DNA of 64,000 nucleotides from Aquabacterium sp. A3 (GTDB taxonomy: Bacteria; Pseudomonadota; Gammaproteobacteria; Burkholderiales; Burkholderiaceae_C), in contig NZ_JBBPEV010000001.1 in assembly GCF_038069945.1 (NCBI RefSeq), positions 930,001-994,000 on the forward strand, given 5' to 3'. The translations under genes were made by a program, and so were the position numbers. The notes below the pieces were generated by a model. It saw nothing but the letters and a program-made list of their open reading frames with translations. It did no database searches and was not told the origin of the DNA. This document shows, piece by piece, positions 56,015 to 64,000 of the stretch (position 1 is the stretch's first letter; each line of letters begins with the position of its first letter).

Positions 56015-57151
56015 ATGTGGCTCGCCCCCTACGCCAGTCATCCTGAGAAGACCAAGGGGCGCCGCCATGCGGAAGCGCCCGCGCCCACCCGGAGCGATTT
56101 TCAGCGCGACCGCGACCGCATCGTGCACAGCACGGCCTTCAGGCGCCTGGTGTACAAGACGCAGGTGTTCCTGAACCACGAGGGCGATCTGTTTCGCACG
56201 CGGCTGACGCATTCACTGGAGGTGGCCCAGCTGGGGCGCTCCATCGCTCGCTCTTTGGGCCTCAATGAAGACCTGGTCGAAGCCATTGCACTGGCCCACG
56301 ATCTGGGGCACACCCCCTTCGGTCACGCCGGGCAGGATGCCCTGAACGATTGCATGAGGCCGCATGGCGGCTTCGAACACAATCTGCAGTCGCTGCGCGT
56401 GGTTGATGAGCTGGAAGAGCGCTACCCGGCTTACAACGGTCTGAACCTCAGCTTCGAAACGCGTGAGGGCATCCTCAAGCACTGCTCTCGCCAGCACGCA
56501 GAGATGCTGGAGGCCCACGAGCCGGGTGGGGTCGGCCAGCGTTTTCTGCAAGGCACGCAACCCAGCCTGGAGGCACAGTTGTGCAACCTGGCCGATGAGA
56601 TCGCCTACAACGCCCACGACATCGACGACGGTGTGCGCTCGGGACTGATCACCCTGGAGCAGTTGGATGTGGTGCCGCTGTTCACACGCTTCCGTGACGA
56701 GTCGCTGAAGGAATTTCCGCACGTGCAGGGCCGCCGCCTGTTGTTCGATGCCATCCGGCGCATGCTGTCCCAGCAGGTGTACGACGTCATCGACGCCACG
56801 CAGGCACGCATTGCCGAATACATGCCGCTGACGGCCGATGAGGCACGAACCTGCCCGCCCCTGGTGCGCTTCACCGCCGAGATGCGCGATGCCAGCACCC
56901 AGCTCAAGCGCTTCCTCTTCAAGGCGCTGTACCGCCACGAACAGGTCAACGACACCACAGCGCGCGCCAAACAGGTGGTGGTCGAGTTGTTCGAGGTGTA
57001 CGTCGATCGCCCCCAGGACATGCCAGACGACTTTGCCCAGCGTGGTGACCGGCATCGCGCGGTGGCCGACTACATCGCGGGCATGACCGACCGATTCGCC
57101 ATCCGCGAGCACGAGCGACTCACGGGGCAACGCCTGTTTCAGGACCACTGA
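56015..57151 (+). CDS. dgt: Deoxyguanosinetriphosphate triphosphohydrolase-like protein
   Basis: A 378-residue HD-domain dNTP triphosphohydrolase. HD motifs: RLTHSLEVAQLG (His), AHDLGHTPFGHAGQDALN (HD) and the distal NLADEIAYNAHDIDDGVRSG (Asp). Named by family; members reset dNTP pools. Only 3 nt separate it from the glycosyltransferase gene. Confidence 0.93.
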   Translation: MWLAPYASHPEKTKGRRHAEAPAPTRSDFQRDRDRIVHSTAFRRLVYKTQVFLNHEGDLFRTRLTHSLEVAQLGRSIARSLGLNEDLVEAIALAHDLGHTPFGHAGQDALNDCMRPHGGFEHNLQSLRVVDELEERYPAYNGLNLSFETREGILKHCSRQHAEMLEAHEPGGVGQRFLQGTQPSLEAQLCNLADEIAYNAHDIDDGVRSGLITLEQLDVVPLFTRFRDESLKEFPHVQGRRLLFDAIRRMLSQQVYDVIDATQARIAEYMPLTADEARTCPPLVRFTAEMRDASTQLKRFLFKALYRHEQVNDTTARAKQVVVELFEVYVDRPQDMPDDFAQRGDRHRAVADYIAGMTDRFAIREHERLTGQRLFQDH

Positions 57152-57154
57152 CCC

Positions 57155-58207
57155 ATGCCCACCGTTGCCCTGGTGATGATTGCGCGCAACGAGGCCCGCT
57201 GCATCGCGCGTTGCCTCAACAGCGTGCGCACCTGGGTGGACCGCATGGTGGTGCTGGACACCGGATCGTCCGATGACACGATGGCGATCGCCCGCGCATG
57301 CGGGGCAGAGGTTCATGAGGCCGCCTGGTCAGACGATTTTTCTGCCGCACGCAACCAGGCACTGGCGCTGGGCGGGTGTGACTGGCATCTGGTGCTGGAT
57401 GCAGATGAGTGGTTGATATCAGGCGGCGAGGCGCTGGCCGCGCTGCGCGAACAGCCGCCGGAGTTCGTGGGCACGCTCACCGTGGACAGCGTCTTCGAGC
57501 AGGCGATCGGGCCACAAAGCTGGTCGCCCTCGCACCAGTCACGGGTGCTGCCAGGCACGGTTCGCTACACCGGCCGCATCCACGAGCAGCCAGCGCACCA
57601 ACTGCCCGTTCGTCATGTGCCCATCGTGGTGGGACACGATGGTTACCTGCCTGAGCCCATGGCCCGCAAAGGTGAGCGCAACCAGCGATTGCTGGCGCAG
57701 GCCTTGCGCGACACGCCCGATGACGACTATCTGCTCTACCAGTTGGGCAAAGACCACGATGTGCATGGCCGCTACGCACCGGCCTGCGACGCATTGCTGA
57801 AGGCCTTGGCCTTCTGCCCCGCGCAGGCGCCTTACCGCCATGACCTGGTGCTGCGCACCTTGCACGCGCTCAAGCAGTTGAACCGCCTGCCAGAGGCCAT
57901 CGACCTGGCCCAGCAAGAGATGCCGCACTGGTCACACTCTGCCGACTTTCACTTCACGGTGGGCGATGTGCTCTTGAGTCATGCGGTGAGCCTGCCGCCC
58001 GAAGAGGCCCAGGAGGTGCTGCCGCTGATCGAAGCCTGTTGGCTGCGCTGCATGGAGCTGGGTGACACCCTCACCCTTGAGGGTGCCGTGAAGGGACGTG
58101 GCAGCCACCTGGCTGCACACAACCTGGTGGTGTTCTACGAAAGCCTGGGGCTGCCCGAGCGCGCCGAACCCTGGCGCATCGTGGCAGCCTCCGCCAACAC
58201 CCGCTGA
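57155..58207 (+). CDS. Glycosyltransferase family 2 protein with TPR-like C-terminus
   Basis: A 350-residue GT-A enzyme. MIARNEARCIARCLNSV (7-23), LDTGSSDDT (34-42) and the metal-binding LDADEWL (79-85, DxD) are intact. The C-terminal half is helical repeats (about 180-330), like the SPT-type glycosyltransferases. Last gene of aroB-dgt-GT and next to the flagellin cluster, so flagellin modification is possible but not shown. Confidence 0.88.
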   Translation: MPTVALVMIARNEARCIARCLNSVRTWVDRMVVLDTGSSDDTMAIARACGAEVHEAAWSDDFSAARNQALALGGCDWHLVLDADEWLISGGEALAALREQPPEFVGTLTVDSVFEQAIGPQSWSPSHQSRVLPGTVRYTGRIHEQPAHQLPVRHVPIVVGHDGYLPEPMARKGERNQRLLAQALRDTPDDDYLLYQLGKDHDVHGRYAPACDALLKALAFCPAQAPYRHDLVLRTLHALKQLNRLPEAIDLAQQEMPHWSHSADFHFTVGDVLLSHAVSLPPEEAQEVLPLIEACWLRCMELGDTLTLEGAVKGRGSHLAAHNLVVFYESLGLPERAEPWRIVAASANTR

Positions 58208-58328
58208 TTTGAGGGGCCTGGAGGCCGGCAGCCTCAAGTCCCTGCCCGAGTGGCCGACAACATCAGACCGGGCCTCGCGTCTTGCGTCAGCCAGATCAAG
58301 ATCCCGGGCAATTCGAGAAATAAAGCAC

Positions 58329-58355
58329 TTAAGTCAGCGCCACTTTGATCGATAA
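58329..58355 (+). promoter_or_regulatory. Sigma-28 (FliA) promoter of flagellin gene 1
   Basis: TTAAGTCA-N11-ATCGATAA matches the FliA consensus TAAAGTTT-N11-GCCGATAA at 5/8 and 6/8 positions, with exact spacing. It lies about 150 nt upstream of the first flagellin, in the 300-bp gap after the glycosyltransferase gene. The gap before it (58208-58328) contains a short GC hairpin and no gene. Confidence 0.7.
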
Positions 58356-58420
58356 CCAAACCAACGGTGCTTGACAAGGCACCGGGGTCCGGTTAGCCGG
58401 CCAGACGTTTCGGGCAGCGA

Positions 58421-58480
58421 TGCAAGAAGCACTGGATGACTAGCGTCGGGCAAGCTGTTCTTAGACGCAGTCATCTTGCA
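58421..58480 (+). promoter_or_regulatory. Long hairpin in the flagellin 1 leader
   Basis: GATGACT (58435-58441), a bulged A and GCGTC (58443-58447) pair with GACGCAGTCATC (58464-58475), giving a 12-bp stem with one bulge and 16-nt loop. An outer TGCAA/TTGCA (58421-58425 / 58476-58480) closes it. It ends about 15 nt before the AGGAG of fliC1. Confidence 0.65.
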
Positions 58481-58507
58481 GTTTGGTTTACGAAATAGGA
58501 GTCCACC

Positions 58508-59470
58508 ATGGCACAGTCAGTCAACACCAACATCATCTCGCTGAATGCCCAGCGCAACCTCAGCACCTCCCAGTCTTCTCTGGCCACCTCGATGCAACGC
58601 CTGTCCTCGGGTCTGCGCGTCAACTCTGCCAAGGACGACGCCGCCGGTCTGGCCATTGCCGAGCGCATGAGCGCCCAGGTTCGCGGCATGAACGTCGCTG
58701 TGCGCAACGCCAACGACGCCATCTCGCTGACGCAAACCGCTGAAGGCGCCCTCGGCAAGATCGGTGACAACATGCAGCGCATGCGTGAACTGGCGGTGCA
58801 GTCCCGCAACGCCACCAACAGCACCGGCGACCGCGCCAACCTGCAAAAGGAATTCCTGCAACTGCAGGAAGAAATCGGCCGCACGATCGAAGGCACCAAG
58901 TTCAACGGCAAGGCCCTGTTCGCTGGTGAAGGCGCCGACCTGGAATTCCAGGTGGGTGCAGGCACCACCGCCCAGGACAAGATCACCGTGACCGGCGCCA
59001 CCCTGAACGGCGGCACCACCGGCGCGGCCCAGACCGTGATCGATGCCTACGACAACGCCACCGATGACGCCAGCCGTCAAACGGCGGTGGTCGACATCAT
59101 GGCCTCCGTCATCGACACCGCGTGGGCCACCGGCGCCACCGGCATCGGCATCGGCGGTGTGGACAGCACCGGCGCTGATGCCTCCATGCAAGACATCGAT
59201 GACGCCATCAACGTGATCGACAAGGCCCTGGACATCGTCAACGACAAGCGCGCCTCCTTCGGTGCGGCCCAGAACCGCTTCGAAGCCGTGATCTCGAACT
59301 TGCAGGTCAACATCGAGAACCAGTCGGCTGCCCGCGGTCGCATCATGGATGCCGACTTCGCCACCGAAACCTCGAACCTGTCTCGCTCGCAGATCCTGCA
59401 GCAGGCTGGCGGCGCCATGGTGGCCCAGGCCAACCAGCTGCCCCAGCAGGTTCTGTCCCTGCTGCGCTGA
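58508..59470 (+). CDS. fliC: Flagellin (filament protein) 1
   Basis: A 320-residue flagellin. The conserved N-terminal D0/D1 helices (INSLNAQRNL-type pattern VNTNIISLNAQRNLSTSQSS, LSSGLRVNSAKDDAAGLAIA) and C-terminal D1/D0 (FEAVISNLQVNIENQSAARG, QILQQAGGAMVAQANQLPQQ, VLSLLR) are complete. The centre is short and differs from fliC2. AGGAGTCCACC precedes the ATG. Downstream is a terminator, so the second flagellin may be independent. Confidence 0.97.
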   Translation: MAQSVNTNIISLNAQRNLSTSQSSLATSMQRLSSGLRVNSAKDDAAGLAIAERMSAQVRGMNVAVRNANDAISLTQTAEGALGKIGDNMQRMRELAVQSRNATNSTGDRANLQKEFLQLQEEIGRTIEGTKFNGKALFAGEGADLEFQVGAGTTAQDKITVTGATLNGGTTGAAQTVIDAYDNATDDASRQTAVVDIMASVIDTAWATGATGIGIGGVDSTGADASMQDIDDAINVIDKALDIVNDKRASFGAAQNRFEAVISNLQVNIENQSAARGRIMDADFATETSNLSRSQILQQAGGAMVAQANQLPQQVLSLLR

Positions 59471-59489
59471 GCACGGCTCAAGCCCTCGA

Positions 59490-59538
59490 ACGCCACCCTG
59501 CGGTGGCGTCACTCAGCCGACCTCCGGGTCGGCTTTTT
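59490..59538 (+). terminator. Rho-independent terminator after flagellin 1
   Basis: A hairpin ACGCCACC/GGTGGCGT (59490-59509) is followed by AGCCGACC-TCC-GGGTCGGCT and a run of T (59515-59538). The second structure is a classical intrinsic terminator directly after fliC1. Confidence 0.85.
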
Positions 59539-59640
59539 CATTTTGATCAGTTGAGAATTGGGCGGAGAAAGGGCTTTTCATCGCCGCATTGCACCCCTCG
59601 AAGTTGCCGAATACTGATGACAACAGGTCGAAGCAACGGT

Positions 59641-59696
59641 TCATGACGACTTTGGCCTGCATACCGCAGGCCGGCCTTCTCGGCCGGGAGTCATGA
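59641..59696 (+). promoter_or_regulatory. Three-way-junction-like structure in the flagellin 2 leader
   Basis: TCATGAC (59641-59647) pairs with GTCATGA (59690-59696) and encloses GGCCTGC/GCAGGCC (59654-59672) and GGCC/GGCC (59673-59685, up to 6 bp in competition with the former). It ends 17 nt before the ATG and just before the AGGAG. Confidence 0.6.
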
Positions 59697-59713
59697 GTTC
59701 TTAGGAGTGCACC

Positions 59714-60715
59714 ATGCCCCAGACGATCAACACCAACATCATCTCGCTGAATGCTCAGCGCAACCTGAACACCTCGCAGACGTCGCTGGCGACGTCGATG
59801 CAACGCCTGTCTTCAGGCTTGCGGGTGAACTCGGCCAAGGACGACGCGGCCGGCCTGGCGATTGCCGAGCGCATGAACAGCCAGGTGCGTGGGATGAATG
59901 TCGCCATCCGCAACGCCAACGACGCCATCTCGCTGGCACAGACGGCAGAAGGTGCACTGGGCAAGATCGGCGACAACCTGCAGCGCATGCGCGAGTTGGC
60001 CATCCAGTCGCGCAACGCCACCAACAGTGACGGCGACCGAGCCAACCTGCAGAAAGAATTCCGCGAGCTGCAAAAAGAAATCAGCCGCACGATCAACAGC
60101 ACATCGTTCAACGCCAAGCCCCTGTTTGATGGCTCGGCTGAAGAAACGATGTCCTTCCAGGTCGGCGCCGGCACCACCGAATACGATCGCATCGACCTGG
60201 GGTCGATCAACATGGTGAGCAACACCGCAGGCGACACCACCCCGGTCGCCGCGGCTCGCACCACCTTGAGCGACAACCTGACCGATCCGCCCCCGATTGC
60301 CGCCGCCAGCATCGCCGATGTGATGCAAACGGTGGTGAAGAACCTGGGCACCGATGGCGCCGACGCAGGCGACGCGGAAGGCCTGGCCATCGGCGGCTAT
60401 CAGGCCGACGACACCACCCCGGTGGATGGTGACATCATCGACCAGAGCATCCGCATGATCGATGGCGCACTGGACAAGATCAACGATGCCCGGGCCACCT
60501 TTGGTGCTGCGCAGAACCGCTTCGAGGCCGTGATCGCCAACCTGCAGATCAACGTCGAGAACCAGGCCGCCGCCCGCGGCCGGATCATGGACGCGGACTT
60601 CGCGGCCGAAACCGCCAACCTGTCGCGTGCCCAGATCCTGCAGCAGGCGGGCACCGCCATGGTGTCTCAGGCCAACCAGTTGCCACAGCAGGTGCTGAGC
60701 TTGCTGGGCCGATAA
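59714..60715 (+). CDS. fliC: Flagellin (filament protein) 2
   Basis: A 333-residue flagellin with the same D0/D1 ends as fliC1 (INTNIISLNAQRNLNTSQTS; RIMDADFAAETANLSRAQIL; QLPQQVLSLLGR). The middle (about 170-245) is different and Pro/Thr-richer. A paralogue in tandem, probably minor or alternative filament protein. AGGAGTGCACC precedes ATG; no convincing sigma-28 site is seen upstream. Confidence 0.96.
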   Translation: MPQTINTNIISLNAQRNLNTSQTSLATSMQRLSSGLRVNSAKDDAAGLAIAERMNSQVRGMNVAIRNANDAISLAQTAEGALGKIGDNLQRMRELAIQSRNATNSDGDRANLQKEFRELQKEISRTINSTSFNAKPLFDGSAEETMSFQVGAGTTEYDRIDLGSINMVSNTAGDTTPVAAARTTLSDNLTDPPPIAAASIADVMQTVVKNLGTDGADAGDAEGLAIGGYQADDTTPVDGDIIDQSIRMIDGALDKINDARATFGAAQNRFEAVIANLQINVENQAAARGRIMDADFAAETANLSRAQILQQAGTAMVSQANQLPQQVLSLLGR

Positions 60716-60752
60716 ATACGCACGGCAGTCAGCGGACGGCGAAGATCTCCGC

Positions 60753-60779
60753 TCAAGTTTCTGCCGATGCAGCCGATTC
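60753..60779 (+). promoter_or_regulatory. Sigma-28 (FliA) promoter of fliDST
   Basis: TCAAGTTT-N11-GCCGATTC matches TAAAGTTT-N11-GCCGATAA at 7/8 and 6/8 with exact spacing. It lies 60 nt before the fliD ATG, between fliC2 and fliD. Confidence 0.78.
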
Positions 60780-60838
60780 TCCCGTCGTCCAGGTGTCTCG
60801 AATGAGCCCTGGACGAATGTGCATTGGAGGTACCCATC

Positions 60839-62281
60839 ATGGCCACACTGAGTTCACTGGGCGTTGGCGCCGGATTTGACACGGAGTCTCTCGTCACCAA
60901 GTTGGTGTCGTTGGAGAAAGCTCCCGCAGAAAAGATCCTGAGCGAAACCACGAAGCTCAACACGAAGCTGTCGACCTGGGGCCGCGTGCAAAGCTCCTTC
61001 TCTGCCCTGAAAGACGCCGCATCGGCGCTCAACAAAGACAGCTTCTGGAACGCCACCACGGCCACCAGCAGCGACAGCGCATCGGTGTCTGTGACCACCA
61101 GCGCCGGTACCCCTTCGGGCGCCTACTCGGTGAATGTCACTTCCCTGGCCACGGCCCAGTTCATCAGCTCCAACGCTTACGCTGACAAAACCGCCGTGGT
61201 GGGCGACGGCACGCTGACCATCACCTTTGGCACCTACGAATCCGACGGGGGCGAGCCCCCTGCCATCACGTTCGCGGCCAAGGCGGCGGCGGCGGCCATC
61301 GACATCCCCATCGGCCCTGGCGACAACACGCTGGAGAAGATCCGAGACCGCATCAACGCCGCCAACGCGGGCGTGACGGCCTCACTGGTCACCGACGCTG
61401 CCGGCACGCGCCTGGTGATGCGCGGCCCCAACGGAGAGAGCAACGGCTTCAAGGTGGATGTCGCAGAGGGCACCACGCCCGGTCTGTCGGCGCTGGCTTT
61501 TGACGCCAGCACGGGCGCGACCAGCAGCATGACCAACAACCAGATGGCCGCCAATGCCAAGGCCACCATCAATGGCATCGAGATTTCCTCGGAAAGCAAC
61601 ACCCTGAGCAATGTGCTCGATGGCCTGACCCTGCAACTCAACAAGGTCACCACATCGTCGGTGGACATCTCTGTCAGCGAAGACAAGGCCAGCATCCGAA
61701 CGGGCATCGAGGCCTTCAAAACCGCCTACAACGACCTGGTCGGGCTGATCCGTGTGCAGACGCTGTACGACGCCGACAGCAAGACCGCCGGGCCGCTGCA
61801 GGGCGACTCGACCGCCAACGGGCTGCTGAGGCAGATTCGCAGCCTCGCCAGCACCACCACCTCGGCTTCATCCACCTTCAACCGGCTGTCGGCCGTGGGC
61901 TTTGACATCGGCACCGATGGCACCTTGTCCATCAACAGCAGCAAGCTCGATGACGCCATGGACAACCTGCCAGAGCTGCAAAAGCTCTTTGCCAATGACA
62001 GTGAAGATGTGGCGGCCCAAGGCATTGCGCAGCGCTTCCAGTCGCTGGCGGCGCAGATTGTGGACACCGACGGCATCATCAGTTCGCGCCAGGAAGGCAT
62101 CAAGGCGTCGATCAAGCGAAACGACGAAAAGATCGAGCGCCTGGAAGACCGTGTGGCCTTGGTCGAAGCGCGACTGCGCAAGCAGTACACCGCGCTCGAC
62201 ACCAGCATGGGCAACCTCACAGCGCTTCAGAGCTACGTCACGGCCCAACTGGCAGCACTGACCAACAACTCATCTTCTTGA
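60839..62281 (+). CDS. fliD: Flagellar filament capping protein FliD
   Basis: A 480-residue HAP2 cap that guides flagellin polymerisation at the tip. N-terminal SSLGVGAGFDTESLVTKLV and the heptad-like ends (KLSTWGRVQSSFSALKDAAS; KRNDEKIERLEDRVALVEARLRKQYTALD) fit the FliD D0/D1 domains. A GGAGG ribosome site precedes ATG at 60839. Confidence 0.95.
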   Translation: MATLSSLGVGAGFDTESLVTKLVSLEKAPAEKILSETTKLNTKLSTWGRVQSSFSALKDAASALNKDSFWNATTATSSDSASVSVTTSAGTPSGAYSVNVTSLATAQFISSNAYADKTAVVGDGTLTITFGTYESDGGEPPAITFAAKAAAAAIDIPIGPGDNTLEKIRDRINAANAGVTASLVTDAAGTRLVMRGPNGESNGFKVDVAEGTTPGLSALAFDASTGATSSMTNNQMAANAKATINGIEISSESNTLSNVLDGLTLQLNKVTTSSVDISVSEDKASIRTGIEAFKTAYNDLVGLIRVQTLYDADSKTAGPLQGDSTANGLLRQIRSLASTTTSASSTFNRLSAVGFDIGTDGTLSINSSKLDDAMDNLPELQKLFANDSEDVAAQGIAQRFQSLAAQIVDTDGIISSRQEGIKASIKRNDEKIERLEDRVALVEARLRKQYTALDTSMGNLTALQSYVTAQLAALTNNSSS

Positions 62282-62395
62282 GCCGTTCAGCGGCCTGCGG
62301 GTTGAACAAAATGCGCAGGCAAGCAGGCCCTGTTCAACAGGCAACCGGTTCAAGTGGCACAGGCGGCAGCCGATAACACATACATCAACGTCACC

Positions 62396-62878
62396 ATGCA
62401 GAGCACACCGATGTACGCACCTGCCAGCCCCTTCTCCCGCCCCATTCCCGCAGGCGCCAATGCCCTGTCGGGCATGTACCGCCAGGTCGGTCTTGAAACC
62501 AGTGTCACCGGCGCCTCGTCGCATCACCTGGTCACGCTGCTGTTCGATGGCTTCCTGGATGCATTGACCGAAGCACGCGGCGCCTTGCTGGCCAAGGACA
62601 TGGCCGCCAAAGCACGCGCACTGTCTCGCGCCATCCGCATCGTCGATGAAGGCCTCAAGGCCTGCCTCAACGTCGAGGCCGGCGGCGAACTGGCGCTGAA
62701 CCTGCGTGACCTGTACACCTACATCAGCCTGCGCCTGACCCAGGCCAACCTGCGCAACGACCACCAGGCGCTGGACGAATGCACCCAGCTGATTCAGCCG
62801 GTGCGCGAGGCCTGGCTGGCCATCAAGCCCGCCGCAAGTGCCCAGGCCGCGCAAGGCGGTATGGAGGTGAAAGCATGA
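62396..62878 (+). CDS. fliS: Flagellar export chaperone FliS
   Basis: A 160-residue flagellin chaperone that keeps FliC unfolded for export. The core begins at about residue 22 (SGMYRQVGLETSVTGASSHH; LVTLLFDGFLDALTEARGAL) and matches FliS helices. Start uncertain: ATG 62396, ATG 62411, or GTG 62354 upstream; none has a clear ribosome site. Its stop overlaps the fliT start. Confidence 0.93.
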   Translation: MQSTPMYAPASPFSRPIPAGANALSGMYRQVGLETSVTGASSHHLVTLLFDGFLDALTEARGALLAKDMAAKARALSRAIRIVDEGLKACLNVEAGGELALNLRDLYTYISLRLTQANLRNDHQALDECTQLIQPVREAWLAIKPAASAQAAQGGMEVKA

Positions 62879-63225
62879 ACGCCCCCGAAACACTCACCGC
62901 ACCCGAAGAAGAACTGTTGGGAGCCGCCAACTTGATCACCTACTACGAAGCCATCGAACACGCCAGCCACGACATGCTGCACGCAGCCCGTGCAGGCGAC
63001 TGGGACACGGTGGTGAAGCTGGAAGGCGCCTGCGCCGTGCTGATCTCGCAACTCAAGCACGCCGCCAACGAGCACCCGCTGAACACCGATGAACTGGCGC
63101 TCAAGAGCCGCATCATGCAGCGCATCTTGCTCAACGATGCCGAGATCCGTAACCTGGCCGAGCCCTGGCTGAACGACCTGAGCCGCATGATCGACGGCCA
63201 GACCGATCCCGGCAAAATGCATTGA
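62875..63225 (+). CDS. fliT: Flagellar protein FliT
   Basis: A 116-residue helical protein. LITYYEAIEHASHDMLHAAR and DWDTVVKLEGACAVLISQLK, plus DAEIRNLAEPWLNDLSRMI, agree with the FliT chaperone, which in enterics binds FliD and FlhDC. The ATG at 62875 overlaps the fliS stop (ATGA). Confidence 0.87.
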   Translation: MNAPETLTAPEEELLGAANLITYYEAIEHASHDMLHAARAGDWDTVVKLEGACAVLISQLKHAANEHPLNTDELALKSRIMQRILLNDAEIRNLAEPWLNDLSRMIDGQTDPGKMH

Positions 63226-63231
63226 GGCCTC

Positions 63232-63957
63232 ATGGCAGCCGCAGCGATGCAAGACGACTTTCGGCTGACTTCCGAGGCCGAGATTGACGAACTGCTCCAA
63301 CGCCTGCTGTCAGAGCGGGCGTTGGTCAGTCTGAGCAACCCGCAGGGGCAGCATTGCGCCACCCTGCTGAGGGCGACCGACCGGGCTCGCGGCATCATCG
63401 TGCTGGACGCGCCACTGGACCGCCTGTCACTGGAGCAATCCCAGGCCTCTGGCGAAGTGCAGGCCGTGGCGTACCTCGACAGCATCAAGCTGCAGTTCGA
63501 GGTGGAATCGCCCATGCTGGTCCAGCACGGCCACGATGCCGTGCTGCACGCACGGTTGCCCAAGGTCGTGTATCGATTCCAGCGGCGCGAGGCGTTCCGT
63601 GTTCGCCCCTTCGTCACCCAGTCACCCTGCGCCACGTTCACGACCCCAGCGTCGCCAGACGACGCGATCAGCCTGCGCATCCTGGACATCAGCCTGACGG
63701 GGGTGGGCCTGTGGCTGCCCGCCAACATGCAGGGGGTCGAGCCCGGCCTGCAACTCGACCGCTGCCAGATCCGGCTGGACGACACCACGGAGCTGGAAAC
63801 CGCCGTGCGGGTGCTGCACGTGACGCCGCTGAACGCCACCCCCGCAGGCGCCCGCCTGGGGTGCGAATTCGTGCGGCTGGGCGCTGACGAACGGACGCTG
63901 CAAAGCTACATCCACCAAACACAGAAACGGCAGCTGACACTGGCCGTGCGCCCGTGA
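63232..63957 (+). CDS. ycgR: YcgR-type flagellar brake protein with PilZ domain
   Basis: A 241-residue protein. N-terminal YcgR domain (about 5-115) precedes a PilZ domain with the c-di-GMP motifs RREAFRVRP (RxxxR-type) and DISLTGVGLWL (D-x-S-x-x-G). It would bind cyclic di-GMP and slow the flagellar motor. GAGG upstream. Continues the flagellar cluster, 7 nt after fliT. Confidence 0.93.
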   Translation: MAAAAMQDDFRLTSEAEIDELLQRLLSERALVSLSNPQGQHCATLLRATDRARGIIVLDAPLDRLSLEQSQASGEVQAVAYLDSIKLQFEVESPMLVQHGHDAVLHARLPKVVYRFQRREAFRVRPFVTQSPCATFTTPASPDDAISLRILDISLTGVGLWLPANMQGVEPGLQLDRCQIRLDDTTELETAVRVLHVTPLNATPAGARLGCEFVRLGADERTLQSYIHQTQKRQLTLAVRP

Positions 63958-63978
63958 CATCCGGGTTAGCATCGGCAC

Positions 63979-64000
63979 ATGAGCCGATTTGAAGAAGACC
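63979..64000 (+). CDS. Start of a further gene, cut by the window end
   Basis: An ATG at 63979 opens a frame encoding MSRFEED and runs off the window. It is the only evidence; identity unknown. Confidence 0.3.

Noticed and set aside
59541..59640. Sigma-28 or sigma-54 promoter for the second flagellin
   Set aside because: The best candidate (CGAAGTTG with N11) has no GCCGATAA-like element, and a GG-N10-GC at 59654 lacks the rest of the sigma-54 consensus.

Overview
The window reads as a chromosomal stretch of a GC-rich betaproteobacterium of the order Burkholderiales. The evidence is a Burkholderiales-type porin, a PEP-CTERM protein, the gene orders ribF-ileS-lspA and rpsP-rimM-trmD-rplS, and a FliA-controlled flagellin cluster. 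Genus cannot be fixed from sequence alone. Most of the 64 kb is compactly packed housekeeping DNA on both strands.

Region by region. 1-5 kb: start of a porin, ruvB, a TusA-like protein, cysM, tRNA-Leu(CAA), and the pyrimidine-salvage pair codA-upp. 5-14 kb: rhomboid protease, EamA transporter, DUF4394/PEP-CTERM protein, DUF2189 membrane protein, an RND efflux pair and a class V aminotransferase. 14-25 kb: ribF-ileS-lspA, rsuA, a retropepsin-like protease, yajQ, murB, ppnP, an argG with basic tails at both ends, and a SplB-like radical SAM gene whose start codon lies inside a perfect LexA-type palindrome. 25-30.4 kb: dnaE, a nucleotidyltransferase-fold protein behind its own palindrome, and a GST.

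30.5-34.3 kb is an accessory island of four same-strand genes: an HTH/ImmA-IrrE regulator, a PIN-like protein, a protein with PD-(D/E)XK nuclease motifs, and an unfamiliar protein with a second ECK-type nuclease signature. It has its own near-leaderless promoter and less GC-rich DNA. It is the best candidate here for an undescribed system, probably defence or toxin-antitoxin. It is followed by a structured intergenic element (34460-34629) whose core recurs at 44546-44635.

34.6-40.9 kb: a TetR-controlled catabolic operon (Baeyer-Villiger monooxygenase, HSL-type esterase, SDR, and an alpha/beta hydrolase that has lost its nucleophile serine), then two flavoproteins. 40.9-50.3 kb: rlmJ, pirin/LysR, gluQ, cupin, orn, M48 protease, phhB, rsgA, a CobD/CbiB-like protein and a CoA-pyrophosphatase. 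50.4-58.2 kb: rplS-trmD-rimM-rpsP, TM2 protein, purM, 4.5S RNA, aroB, dgt and a glycosyltransferase. 58.3-64 kb: flagellar filament cluster fliC1-fliC2-fliD-fliS-fliT-ycgR, with two good sigma-28 promoters and elaborate hairpins in both flagellin leaders.

No CRISPR array, insertion sequence, integrase or rRNA was seen.
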